The translations under genes and the position numbers were made by a program. DNA of 64,000 nucleotides, from contig NZ_MUZA01000003.1 in assembly GCF_021442385.1 (NCBI RefSeq), positions 124,001-188,000 of the forward strand, given 5' to 3'. This stretch comes from Micromonospora sp. MH99. GTDB taxonomy: Bacteria > Actinomycetota > Actinomycetes > Mycobacteriales > Micromonosporaceae. This document shows, piece after piece, positions 56,506-64,000 of the stretch; position 1 is the first letter of the stretch, and each line of letters opens with the position of its first letter. Below the pieces are notes generated by a model. The model did not search any database. It saw only the letters and a list, made by a program, of their open reading frames with translations, and was not told the DNA's origin.

Positions 56506-57471
56506 GTGGCTCTGAGCGATCTCACCCTCGCCGAGTGCTGGGCGTACCGACCCGAGTTGGACGTGCCGAAGGACCTGGACACCTTCTGGGAACGGACGCT
56601 GGGCGCCGACGAACCCACGGCGGCGACGTACGAGCCCGTGGACACGGGTCTGACCCAGATCCGCACGTACGCGGTCACCGTCGCCGGCTTCGGCGGCGAG
56701 CCCGTGCACGGCTGGCTGCACCTGCCGGCGACCGCCACCGGGCCGTTGCCCTGCGTCGTCGAGTACCTGGGGTACGGCCGTGGCCGTGGCCTGCCCCACG
56801 AGAAGCTGTTCTGGGCCGCGGCGGGATTCGCCCACCTGATCATGGACACCCGGGGTCAGGGCTGGAGCGCGGCGCCCGGCGTTACCGCCGACCCGGACCG
56901 GTACCCGGCGGGAACCGTCCCGGGTTTCCTCACCCGCGGCGTCACCGACCCGGACGACTTCTACTACCGCAGGCTGATCACGGACGCGGTCCGCTTCGCA
57001 ACCGCCGCCGCCGAGCATCCCGCCATCGACGCCGACCGGATCGCCGTCACCGGCATCAGCCAGGGCGGCGGCCTGTCGCTGGCCGTGGCCGCGCTGGTCC
57101 CCGGTGTCGCGGCGGCCATGCCCGACGTGCCCTTCCTCTGTGACATCCGGCGTGGCGTCCAGGTCGCGGGGGCGGGCCCGTACGGCGAGATCACCGAATA
57201 CCTCGCCCTCTACCGTGACCGGGCCAGCCGGGTGTTCCACACCCTGTCGTACGTCGACGCCGCCGTGCTCGCGCCCCGCGCCACCGCGCCCGCGCTGTTC
57301 TCCGTCGCCATGATGGACCGGACCTGCCCGCCCTCGACCTGCTTCGCCGCCTACCACCGCTACGGCGGTGACAAGGAGGTGCGCGTGTACGAGTTCAACG
57401 ACCACGAGGGTGGTGCGGCGCACCAGCAGGTCGAGCAGCTCACCTGGCTGCGCGCGCTCTTCGGCTGCTGA
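56506..57471 (+). CDS. CE7-family esterase (acetyl xylan esterase-like), possible sialate O-acetylesterase
   Basis: 321 residues from GTG 56506 (GGAGG upstream); an ATG at 56501 is out of frame. Alpha/beta hydrolase with CE7 marks: PKDLDTFWERTL near the start, RGQGWS, nucleophile Ser in GISQGGGLS, and a late Asp and His (MMDRTCPPST, NDHEGG). CE7 enzymes remove small acetyl groups from sugars and antibiotics. There is no signal peptide, so it acts in the cytoplasm. As the last gene of the sialic-acid operon, removal of O-acetyl groups from imported sialic acid is plausible but inferred. Confidence 0.88.
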   Translation: MALSDLTLAECWAYRPELDVPKDLDTFWERTLGADEPTAATYEPVDTGLTQIRTYAVTVAGFGGEPVHGWLHLPATATGPLPCVVEYLGYGRGRGLPHEKLFWAAAGFAHLIMDTRGQGWSAAPGVTADPDRYPAGTVPGFLTRGVTDPDDFYYRRLITDAVRFATAAAEHPAIDADRIAVTGISQGGGLSLAVAALVPGVAAAMPDVPFLCDIRRGVQVAGAGPYGEITEYLALYRDRASRVFHTLSYVDAAVLAPRATAPALFSVAMMDRTCPPSTCFAAYHRYGGDKEVRVYEFNDHEGGAAHQQVEQLTWLRALFGC

Positions 57472-57492
57472 GGGCGGCCCCGCCGCCCGGCG

Positions 57493-57948
57493 TCAGCGTG
57501 GTTCCCAGGCGTCGGGCAGGGCGGTGAGCTTGCGGACGTGTGCGGGCAGCCGACCGCTGACGATCTCGGCGAGGCTCACCTCGTCGACGACCCGCCGTAC
57601 GGCCGCGCGGACCGCCACCCACAGGCCGGGCAGGTTCTCCGCCGCGCCCTCGTAGCGGGTCTCCTCGGGCCGCAGGCCGCGTACACCCGCGAGGGGGCCC
57701 TCCACCGCGCGCAGCACCGCGCCGACGGTCACCTCGCGGGGTGCACGGGCGAGCGTGTAGCCACCCTCGGCGCCGCGCTGGGCGCGCACGATGCCGGCCC
57801 GACGCAGATCGGCCAGGACCGCCTCCAGGAACTTACGGGGCATGTCCTGTTCGGCGGCGATGGCCTGGGTGGACATCAGCGAGGGGTACGCGGTCGCGAG
57901 GCTCAGCGCCGCCCGTACCGCGTAGTCGCCGCGCGCGGAGATCTGCAC
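57493..57948 (-). CDS. Rrf2-family transcriptional regulator
   Basis: 151 residues from GTG 57948, giving the canonical start (M)QISARGDYAVRAALSLA; the longer upstream frame is Pro/Ala-rich and unlikely. The winged helix (MSTQAIAAEQDMPRKFLEAV, then LRRAGIVRAQRGAEGGYTLA) is intact. The usual three-Cys cluster of IscR/NsrR types is absent, so an iron-sulfur sensor is not expected. It lies convergent to the esterase gene and 8 nt after the AraC-type gene, with which it may be co-transcribed. Target genes are unknown. Confidence 0.88.
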   Translation of the reverse strand: MQISARGDYAVRAALSLATAYPSLMSTQAIAAEQDMPRKFLEAVLADLRRAGIVRAQRGAEGGYTLARAPREVTVGAVLRAVEGPLAGVRGLRPEETRYEGAAENLPGLWVAVRAAVRRVVDEVSLAEIVSGRLPAHVRKLTALPDAWEPR

Positions 57949-57955
57949 TCCGCCA

Positions 57956-58948
57956 TCATGCCCGCCCGGTGCCGCCGCCCGCCCCGGTGGGCTTCCCGGA
58001 CCGCGTGGCGTGACCGCCGTTGGCCGGTTCGGCGGCGGCGCCGGAGCGGAACCGCCCGCCGTTGGCGCCCGTCGGCTCGGCCGCCGGTCGGGGCCGGACG
58101 ACCCGGCCGGTGGCCGGCTGATCACGGGTGGCGCGGAACGCCCCCGGGCTGACCCCGATCTCACGGGTGAAGAACCGGCCGAAGTTGGTGGGCTCGGAGA
58201 AGCCGAGCTGACGGCCGATCTGGGCGATCGGTTCGTCGCTGGCGGCGAGCAGCCGGGCGGCCTGCAACGCGACCCGCTCGTCGATTACCTGTTTGGCGCT
58301 GCGACCGGTCACGGCCAGGCAGGCCCGGGTCAGGGTCCGCACCGAGCAGCCGAGCGCGGCGGCATAGTCCTCGACCCGCCGGGTCAGCTGGTAGCCGTGC
58401 TCCACCTCCCGGCCGAACCGCTGGAACGTCTCGACCTCCGGCCGGTGCCCGGACCGGGCCAGACCGGGCAGCGTCAGCCGCAGCAGCAGCACGGCGAGCT
58501 GGTGGCGCAGCAGCGCACGACCGGCCGGGGCGTCGCCGTGCCGCTGGCAGTCCACCGCCAACTGGCTCACCTCGTTGATCACCGCGTCCTCGTCCTCGCC
58601 GGCCAACTGTCGCCAGGTCTGCGGGGCGTCCGGATCGACGGCCAGGCCGTGCAGCGCCTCGGCGGTCCAGCCGACCACCGTCGCGTCGAACTGTGGGCCG
58701 GCACAGCGCAGCACCTGACCGGCGCGGACCCGCAGCAGCGTGCCGGGTCGGCACGGCAACCTGTGGAAATCCAGTTCGGCGTCGCCGTGACCCCTGGTGG
58801 TGAGGATCAACAGCTCCCGCTCGACGAACACCGGCCGCCGCCAGCCGGGGTCGCCGGCCAGGTCGGCAAGCGCGAACGTGGAAATCTCGTCGGGTACGGG
58901 TGACGCCGTTCCGATCGATGGCGCGGGGGAGGGATCAGTGGAGACCAT
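57956..58948 (-). CDS. AraC-family transcriptional regulator
   Basis: 330 residues. The N-terminal cupin-like sensor (RPVFVERELLILTTRGHGDA, then LDFHRLPCRPGTLLRVRAGQ) is followed by two helix-turn-helix units at ~185-285 (YAAALGCSVRTLTRACLAVTG, and QIGRQLGFSEPTNFGRFFTR). The last 50 residues are a low-complexity tail. The pattern matches AraC regulators that respond to small metabolites. It is divergent from the SDR gene at 59138, which is its likely target. Confidence 0.9.
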   Translation of the reverse strand: MVSTDPSPAPSIGTASPVPDEISTFALADLAGDPGWRRPVFVERELLILTTRGHGDAELDFHRLPCRPGTLLRVRAGQVLRCAGPQFDATVVGWTAEALHGLAVDPDAPQTWRQLAGEDEDAVINEVSQLAVDCQRHGDAPAGRALLRHQLAVLLLRLTLPGLARSGHRPEVETFQRFGREVEHGYQLTRRVEDYAAALGCSVRTLTRACLAVTGRSAKQVIDERVALQAARLLAASDEPIAQIGRQLGFSEPTNFGRFFTREIGVSPGAFRATRDQPATGRVVRPRPAAEPTGANGGRFRSGAAAEPANGGHATRSGKPTGAGGGTGRA

Positions 58949-59137
58949 CGCCTGCGACGGTAGCCCGAACCGCAGGTCACCGCATCCCGATCTCGGTGCG
59001 CGGCGGCGGCGAGGCTTGTCGCGATCCCCGCGGCCGGGCTACGTTACCCGGCGGTAGCGCTGTGCGGTCCGTGGCCGCCCGGCACCCGCCGTCCGCCCGA
59101 CCGCCCGGCGGACCCGCCGACACGCGATGGGATGGGC

Positions 59138-59914
59138 ATGACGCAGCTGTTCTCGGTCGAAGGCAAGACGGTCCTGGTCACCGGCGGATCGCGAGGGATC
59201 GGGCTGATGATCGCCCAGGGCTTCGTCCGCGCCGGCGCCCGTGTGATCATCTCGTCCCGCAAGGCGGACGTCTGCGAGGCCGTCGCCAAGGAACTCTCCG
59301 CCGAGGGCCACTGCGAGGCCATCCCCGCCGACCTGGGCACCGACGCGGGCGCCGAGGCCCTCGCCGCCGCCGTCCGCGAGCGCGTCGACCGCCTCGACGT
59401 GCTGGTCAACAACGCCGGCGCCACCTGGGGCGCCCCGCTGGACAACTACCCGGAGGCCGCATTCGACAAGCTCTGGGCAGTCAACGTCAAGGCCGTCTTC
59501 CGGCTCACCACCGCGCTGCTGCCGGCGCTGCGCGCCGCCGCCAGCGCCGACGACCCAGCCCGCGTGATCAACATCGGGTCCATCGACGGCATCCGGGTGC
59601 CGTTCATGGAGGTGTACGCGTACTCCGCCACCAAGGCCGCAGTGCACATGCTCACCCGCAGCCTCGCCCACCAACTGGCCGGCGAGCAGATCACCGTCAA
59701 CGCGATCGCGCCCGGCCCGTTCGAGAGCAAGATGATGGCGTTCGCCCTCGATGACCCGGCGAGCAGGGCCGCCATCGAGCAGCAGGTGCCGCTGGGCCGC
59801 ATCGGTCGCCCCGAGGACATGGCCGGCACCGCCATCTACCTCTCCTCGCGGGCCGGCGCGTACCTCACCGGCGCGGTCATCCCCGTCGACGGCGGCATCA
59901 CCACCCACGGCTGA
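59138..59914 (+). CDS. SDR-family NAD(P)-dependent oxidoreductase
   Basis: 258 residues from ATG 59138; ATG 59132, two codons earlier, is possible. Rossmann motif TGGSRGIG (about residues 17-24), NNAG, catalytic Ser in INIGSIDG, and YSATK for the Tyr-Lys pair. PG near the end of strand 6 and a C-terminal PVDGG are classical SDR marks. It probably reduces or oxidises a hydroxy-acyl or sugar-like substrate; the substrate is unknown. It is divergent from the AraC gene, and a hairpin ends transcription. Confidence 0.88.
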   Translation: MTQLFSVEGKTVLVTGGSRGIGLMIAQGFVRAGARVIISSRKADVCEAVAKELSAEGHCEAIPADLGTDAGAEALAAAVRERVDRLDVLVNNAGATWGAPLDNYPEAAFDKLWAVNVKAVFRLTTALLPALRAAASADDPARVINIGSIDGIRVPFMEVYAYSATKAAVHMLTRSLAHQLAGEQITVNAIAPGPFESKMMAFALDDPASRAAIEQQVPLGRIGRPEDMAGTAIYLSSRAGAYLTGAVIPVDGGITTHG

Positions 59915-59962
59915 GCGCCGGCCACCCCCGGTCGGGCTGCCCGCGTACCCCCGGGGTGTGCG

Positions 59963-59997
59963 AGGGCCGCGCGGACTCGGCAGATCCGCGCGGCCCT
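59963..59997. terminator. Bidirectional hairpin terminator
   Basis: A 13-bp stem (AGGGCCGCGCGGA and its complement) with a 9-nt loop lies between the convergent SDR and SsgA-like genes. Confidence 0.75.
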
Positions 59998-60028
59998 GTC
60001 TGGCCGGTGTTGCCCGTTCGGGCGGTGC

Positions 60029-60460
60029 TCAGCGACCGGCGAGCAGCCGGTTCACCGCCGTGTCGACGTCCAGGTGCTCGGCCTCGCGGCCGCGCGGGAC
60101 GACGACGTACGTCCGTCGAAGGAAACGCACCAGGACGCTGCGCGGCACCTCGAAGAGGGCGTTGCCGTCCGGTGACGAGAGGGCCAGCGCGACGAAGTCG
60201 CCCCGCGGTGTGGCCCAGGGCCAGACCCGCACATCGCCGATGCCCGCCGGCTCGTCAAGGCCGGTGACCAGAAGTTCGCGAGCGAACGACCAGCTCACCG
60301 CCTCGCCCCCGGCCGATTCGGCATGGAACAGGACATGGACCGCATACGGGTCAGCAGGGTCGTAACGCAGACTGGCACGCACCGGCAAGGCGGTGGCGTC
60401 AGGTGCGACGAGCCTTAGCGACGTCTCGACCTCTACGGTCGTCGGTCGGATGACACTCAT
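60029..60460 (-). CDS. SsgA-like sporulation/cell-division protein (SALP)
   Basis: 143 residues with GGGGAG before the ATG. SALP landmarks: LPVRASLRYDPADPYAVHVLFHAE, WSFARELLVTGL, GIGDVRVWPW and LALSSPDGNALFEVPRS, then RRTYVVVPRGREAEHLDVD. These proteins occur only in morphologically complex actinomycetes and guide septation during spore formation; SsgB recruits FtsZ. Length and sequence are near SsgB, but the exact member cannot be fixed by eye. It is a chromosomal housekeeping gene and marks the lineage. Confidence 0.92.
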   Translation of the reverse strand: MSVIRPTTVEVETSLRLVAPDATALPVRASLRYDPADPYAVHVLFHAESAGGEAVSWSFARELLVTGLDEPAGIGDVRVWPWATPRGDFVALALSSPDGNALFEVPRSVLVRFLRRTYVVVPRGREAEHLDVDTAVNRLLAGR

Positions 60461-60733
60461 GGACGTTCTCCCCCCGGCACCGCTGCGGAACGCGCGTGTC
60501 CCGCTTTTCCCATACTCAGGTGCTACTCCTGGCTACGCTCCGCCATACGCTGACTTCACCCAGTGGTGGGAAGGGGGACGGAAAGACCGCGTGAATGTGA
60601 GCATTCATGTAGGATTTCCGGTTCTGCCCAGTGCGTGATTCCGCCCGGCGTCGGGTGGCTCAGTCGTCGACTTACTCCGGTAACGTCCAGTCGGCCGTTG
60701 CAGTGACGGGCCCGAGCGACACTGGGGGGTGAA

Positions 60734-61312
60734 ATGGTCACGAACCGATCCTCAGTGGATCCGGTGGCCGCGTCCGGTCCGCCGAAAGTCGCGGTCCGAG
60801 CAGCCGAAAAGCGGGGGTACGACGTGCCGATGGAGCAGCCCGAGCGACCCGGACGGTCGACGCCCGACACGGGCCGTACCGGCGGCGTCCTCGTCGTCGG
60901 CGAGCCGCCGAAGCGACCCCACTGGCGGCAGCGGATCTCGACGACCCTCGACCTGATCCGCGCCAACCCCACCGGCCGGATCGCCCTCAAGATCTTCATC
61001 GCCATCGCCGGCGCCCTGGTCGTCACCATCGGCATCGCCCTCATCCCGCTGCCCGGGCCGGGCTGGCTCCTGGTCATCGCCGGCCTCGGCATCTGGGCCG
61101 TGGAATTCCACTGGGCCCGCCGACTGCTCGGCTTCACCCGCCGACACGTGCACGGCTGGACCCGCTGGGTGACGCGACAGTCGCTGCCACTGCGCTTCGT
61201 GCTCGGGGCGGTCGGCCTGGTCTTCGTGGGCGCTGTGGTCTGGCTCTCCCTCAAACTCAGCTTCGGCATCGACGTGGTGGCCGAGGCGATGCGGTACCTC
61301 ACGACGCACTGA
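60734..61312 (+). CDS. PGPGW/TIGR02611-type membrane protein
   Basis: 192 residues; GGGGGGTGAA precedes the ATG. The first ~70 residues are polar. Two hydrophobic segments around the family motif (IALIPLPGPGWLLVIAGLGI) and a third membrane helix (FVLGAVGLVFVGAVVWLSL) follow. Actinomycete members of this family have no known function. It stands directly before the tRNA-Val gene. An internal ATG at 60830 is a possible shorter start. Confidence 0.85.
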   Translation: MVTNRSSVDPVAASGPPKVAVRAAEKRGYDVPMEQPERPGRSTPDTGRTGGVLVVGEPPKRPHWRQRISTTLDLIRANPTGRIALKIFIAIAGALVVTIGIALIPLPGPGWLLVIAGLGIWAVEFHWARRLLGFTRRHVHGWTRWVTRQSLPLRFVLGAVGLVFVGAVVWLSLKLSFGIDVVAEAMRYLTTH

Positions 61313-61362
61313 CCCCGGATTTCCGGTCTCGTTCCACGATCGGGTAGAGTCAACGGCGCTGA

Positions 61363-61434
61363 GGGCGATTAGCTCAGTGGGAGAGCGCTTCGTTCACACC
61401 GAAGAGGTCGCTGGTTCGATACCAGCATCGCCCA
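61363..61434 (+). tRNA. tRNA-Val(CAC)
   Basis: Cloverleaf: acceptor GGGCGAT/ATCGCCC, D-arm GCTC-AGTGGGA-GAGC, anticodon arm CTTCG-TTCACAC-CGAAG (anticodon CAC), T-arm GCTGG-TTCGATA-CCAGC, discriminator A. No CCA is encoded. A -10-like TAGAGT lies at 61345-61350. Confidence 0.97.
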
Positions 61435-61453
61435 CTCTCAGTTCTGCAGGTCA

Positions 61454-61488
61454 GAAGCCCGTTACCGGATTGCCTGGTAACGGGCTTC
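61454..61488 (+). terminator. Hairpin terminator after tRNA-Val
   Basis: A 13-bp stem (GAAGCCCGTTACC and its complement) with a 9-nt loop lies 20 nt after the tRNA 3' end. Confidence 0.8.
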
Positions 61489-62204
61489 GCCGTATGTGCC
61501 GCTTACCTTGGGAGCGGCGGCACGCAGCGCGGTTGTGCAGCGGTCGCCGCGATGATCGTGCAGGTAGGCGTGGCGCTGACTGTGCTCGGGCTGGTGGGTC
61601 AGATCTGCGGCTCTGGAGTTACCCGCAGCGGGTCGTCCTCCGGCGGGTGGTGGCGCCGCGATGTTGCTGCTGGTCCCTGGCGAGGCCGCGACGGCGTACA
61701 TGGCCCGCCCGAGTGGAACGCTCCGATGGTGGACAGGGGTCCTCCCATGGAGGCGAAGAGCCGACAGCTACGTGCGCGTGTCCTTCCCAGTATCCCGAGC
61801 TTCGCCGCTGCACCGGTTGTCATGTCCGTCGGCGCTCTGACTCTCTAGGCGGCCGAATTGTGGGGCGTCGCTTGCCCGCCTGAAGGTGACGCGGTTGGGC
61901 CTGTCAACTGTGGCGGGAGGCGGGGGAGCCGTCGTCCATTCTGTCGACGGTTGGCCTGTGGATCGCATGTTCAGAGAATTGGATGAATCGGCGCGGGTTC
62001 GGTGGCTTGTGGTGGGACTGGCTCTGGTTGGCCAGGCGTGTGATGGCGAAAAGATCAGCGGCCATCCGACCTCCGCGAGATGCGCCATCAAGGTGGTTCG
62101 ATCCTGCCAAACGGCCCCCACGTGTCGCCCTGAGCCAGGGCGATGCTCAAGGCGTGGAAGATCGAGTCGGTTCCAGCCGTGGGCGCCGAGCCTGGATCCG
62201 CCTG
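61489..62204. other. Gene-poor stretch downstream of tRNA-Val
   Basis: About 715 nt with lower third-position GC than its surroundings. Open frames exist (for example 61552-61848 and from 61886), but none has a ribosome site, coding-like composition or a recognisable family. It may be degraded DNA or an old integration scar beside the tRNA. Confidence 0.45.
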
Positions 62205-62210
62205 TATACC
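62205..62210 (+). promoter_or_regulatory. Extended -10 element for the membrane-protein gene
   Basis: TGTATACC (62203-62210) is an extended -10. The expected start point coincides with the ATG at 62219, which has no ribosome site, so a leaderless transcript is likely. Confidence 0.45.
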
Positions 62211-62218
62211 CTGTGCGG

Positions 62219-63061
62219 ATGCCTTCAGCGAAGCAGCTTCTGCTGCTCCTCGGGGCCGTGCTGCTCGCCGTCGTGGGCGCGCTGTTCGGATCCGCCTGGG
62301 CGACCGGGGTCGGCGGCGTCGTCGTTCTGGGCATCCTCGCCGTCCACCCCGCGGTGACCGGTCCTGCCGTGCCCCGGTCGACACGTCTGCTGCTGCAGGG
62401 TGGCCTGCTCCTACTCACCCTCGCGGGCGTCGTGGAGATGTGGGGATGGGTGGCCTCGCCTTTCGGCGAGGCCCCACCGAGCGCGAGCGAGCTGATCGCG
62501 CTGGTGACCGACCCGGTACGGCAGCGGACGCAGTTCCTGCGACAGCTGGCCGTGGCAAGCTGTCTGATCCTGGCCTGCGCCTGCCTCGGCGTCGCTGTCG
62601 GGCGGTTGCCGCGGGATCGGCTGCGCCGGATCGGCCGGGCCGCGCCGGCCGTGGGCGTGCTCACGCTGGTCACCCTGGTATTCGTCGCCCTCCTCCCGTC
62701 GGGGCTGACCGCCCTGCTCGGCTCGTTCACCAATGTGGCCGTGGCGGCGTTGCTCGTGCTCGGGGGGTATGCCTGGGTCGTGAGCCGCGCGGTCCGGCGC
62801 CATGGCACCGCCCCGATCGCCGCAGTGGGTGTCACGCTGCTGGCCACGGTGGCCTGGCTCGCGGTGGACGATGCCTGGCGGAGTCGGCCGGAGCCGCGCG
62901 GCAGCGACGCCTTCTACCAGACGGGCGTCAGTGTGTCGGTGGCCGTCGAGACCGGGCCCGACGTCGCGACCGCCGTCGCCGTAGCGGCGCTGCTGCTCGG
63001 AGCCGCCCTGACCGTGCTGGCCTGCGCCAGGCTCAGCACGACCCACAACGAGACGCGCTGA
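62219..63061 (+). CDS. Polytopic membrane protein of unknown function
   Basis: 280 residues from ATG 62219, chosen from its place after the extended -10; GTG 62213 is an in-frame alternative. About eight hydrophobic segments are visible (LLLLLGAVLLAVVGALFGSA, LLLQGGLLLLTLAGVVEMW, APAVGVLTLVTLVFVALLP, and others). One large loop holds ASPFGEAPPSASELIALVTD. The plan recalls copper-resistance CopD-like or cytochrome-type membrane proteins, but I see no conserved His pairs. Function unknown. Confidence 0.75.
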   Translation: MPSAKQLLLLLGAVLLAVVGALFGSAWATGVGGVVVLGILAVHPAVTGPAVPRSTRLLLQGGLLLLTLAGVVEMWGWVASPFGEAPPSASELIALVTDPVRQRTQFLRQLAVASCLILACACLGVAVGRLPRDRLRRIGRAAPAVGVLTLVTLVFVALLPSGLTALLGSFTNVAVAALLVLGGYAWVVSRAVRRHGTAPIAAVGVTLLATVAWLAVDDAWRSRPEPRGSDAFYQTGVSVSVAVETGPDVATAVAVAALLLGAALTVLACARLSTTHNETR

Positions 63062-63139
63062 GCCCGGCGCCCTCCAACGGCGACTTCTGAATCTGCCGAG
63101 ATGGGTGCGCCCCAGCGAAGCGGGCGCCACGTCGTCGCT

Positions 63140-63514
63140 ATGGTCGGTGTCGTGGAGACACTGGGCCGACTTGCCGGAGTCACGGTCGACTGCCGGGATC
63201 CGCAGCGACTGGCTGACTTCTGGTCCGTGGTGCTTGGAGGACGCGTGACGGAGTCTCTTCCCGGCTGGCGGCGCGTCACTGTCGCCGGGGACGGCCCGGT
63301 GCTGACATTCCAGCCGGTCCCGGAGCCCAAGGCCGGCAAGACGCGACTACACCTCGACATCGCCGTTACCGACGTTGACGAAGCGGTCGATCGGATCGGG
63401 ATGTTGGGCGGGCGGTGGACAGGTGAACGGCATGACTACCACGAGGGCGCAGTCCTCGTCATGACCGACCCGGAGGACAACGAGTTCTGCGTCGTGCAGT
63501 ACTACCAGGTGTGA
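63140..63514 (+). CDS. VOC-family (glyoxalase-like) protein
   Basis: 124 residues from ATG 63140; GTG 63152 is possible. Single glyoxalase-like domain: LGRLAGVTVDCRDPQRLADF, then WRRVTVAGDGPVLTFQPVPE, LHLDIAVTDVDEAVDRI and a C-terminal MTDPEDNEFCVVQ. The putative ligand positions His and Glu are present, but as in many Glyoxalase_6-type proteins the function is unknown. It is monocistronic. Confidence 0.85.
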   Translation: MVGVVETLGRLAGVTVDCRDPQRLADFWSVVLGGRVTESLPGWRRVTVAGDGPVLTFQPVPEPKAGKTRLHLDIAVTDVDEAVDRIGMLGGRWTGERHDYHEGAVLVMTDPEDNEFCVVQYYQV

Positions 63515-63862
63515 TCTGGTTCGGCTTTCGACCGAGCATCCGAAACCTGCTGATGGCGTCGTACGCACTGTCGTCGTTGCACACTGATCACAAGCGGCCG
63601 CGAGAGCGTGGAGCCGTCGACACACTCTTCTGCCGCTGACAAGGCGCGGTGCTCGTGGGCGTGCTTTCCCGATTTACCGATGCGGCTGTTCATCCGGCAC
63701 GCGGACGCCTGGGCTCAGCCCATCGGATGACCACCCGAACCGACCGATGCCTGTTCATGCAGCGCCCGGCTGAGCCGCACCTGGCGAACGCCTGACGCTC
63801 GGGCGGCGGTGGGCTCCGGTCGCACCGGGGCCCACCGCCGCCGGTCTGTCCTCAGGCATGTC
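63515..63862. other. Intergenic region
   Basis: About 350 nt between convergent genes. It contains the hairpin at 63804-63840; I see no gene in the rest. Confidence 0.6.
63804..63840. terminator. Hairpin terminator
   Basis: A 17-bp stem with one G-T wobble and a CGC loop lies just after the stop of the leftward gene at 63863. Confidence 0.7.
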
Positions 63863-64000
63863 CTATCGCGTGCCGATGGTGACGGCACGCCCGCCGGGCC
63901 GGTACAGCAGCAGATGGTCCGCGCTGCCCGTATGCCCGAAGTCATAGGCGACGATCCGGTCCTGGGCGTTGCGCAGGTCGAACCAGCCGACGCTGCCGAC
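63863..64000 (-). CDS. C-terminal end of an FG-GAP/lectin-like repeat protein (partial)
   Basis: The last 45 residues of a leftward gene that enters from the right edge. They read ...VGWFDLRNAQDRIVAYDFGH, then TGSADHLLLYRPGGRAVTIG, a repeat unit seen at the end of secreted actinomycete hydrolases (beta-propeller or lectin-like modules with DHLLLYRPG). The start and any catalytic domain lie outside the window, so the product cannot be named. It ends TAG at 63863, 23 nt before the hairpin. Confidence 0.7.
   Translation of the reverse strand, partial: VGSVGWFDLRNAQDRIVAYDFGHTGSADHLLLYRPGGRAVTIGTR

Noticed and set aside
61552..61848. Small rightward frame after tRNA-Val
   Set aside because: No ribosome site, no family resemblance, and an unnatural composition.
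61886..62218. N-terminal extension of the membrane protein at 62219
   Set aside because: Cys/Arg-rich and not hydrophobic, without a ribosome site; the ATG after the extended -10 is preferred.
1..64000. CRISPR arrays, insertion sequences, prophage or NRPS/PKS genes
   Set aside because: Looked for spaced repeats, transposase motifs and carrier-domain motifs and saw none.

Overview
The window looks like chromosome of a filamentous actinomycete, most plausibly Micromonospora or a close relative. The DNA is very GC-rich with strong third-position G/C. GTG starts, stop/start overlaps and apparently leaderless genes are common. There is an SsgA-like sporulation protein, Tat/Sec-exported lectin-bearing hydrolases, and a tRNA-Val. 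The genus is inferred from style, not from a marker gene.

Layout. 1-3.6 kb: end of a helical-repeat protein, a divergent MarR/VOC pair sharing a palindrome, a conserved hypothetical, and a small DUF4236-like protein. 3.8-9.4 kb: an organosulfur operon (cysteine-containing leader peptide, NitT/TauT-type ABC transporter, FMN monooxygenase, flavin reductase, nitroreductase). 9.4-57.5 kb: a large island for host-type glycans. It holds a GH33 sialidase, a GH35 beta-galactosidase, a DeoR regulator, a GH31+CBM32 enzyme, an operon of beta-helix protein/GH20/sialidase-fold enzyme, a kinase/SIS isomerase/aldolase operon of the galactosamine-tagatose route, a ROK repressor, and a CBM32-GH20. A second NitT/TauT-type transporter is joined to a sulfatase. 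An operon GH95-GH29-GH20-clan-D enzyme follows, then two FadR-type GntR regulators and a sialic-acid operon: SBP, permease, fused permease-ATPase, ATPase, lyase, ManNAc kinase, ManNAc-6-P epimerase, esterase. 57.5-64 kb: ordinary genes (Rrf2, AraC, SDR, SsgA-like, PGPGW membrane protein, tRNA-Val, a membrane protein, a VOC protein, and the end of a repeat protein).

How it fits together. The secreted enzymes could strip sialic acid, fucose, galactose, GlcNAc/GalNAc and sulfate from mucin-type or milk-type glycans. The transporters would import sialic acid and perhaps sulfated or amino sugars. NanA/K/E-type enzymes would take sialic acid to GlcNAc-6-P, and the AgaS-type isomerase, kinase and aldolase would take galactosamine-6-P to triose phosphates. 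NagA/NagB and a GalNAc kinase or deacetylase are not in the window.

The clearest new signal is a shared operator-like motif, TCNGANNTCNGA. It lies upstream of five separate transcription units of the island (near 11260, 23546, 30516, 46266 and 48104-48122). It is doubled in front of one GntR gene and the sialic-acid operon, suggesting one GntR regulon that unites the island.
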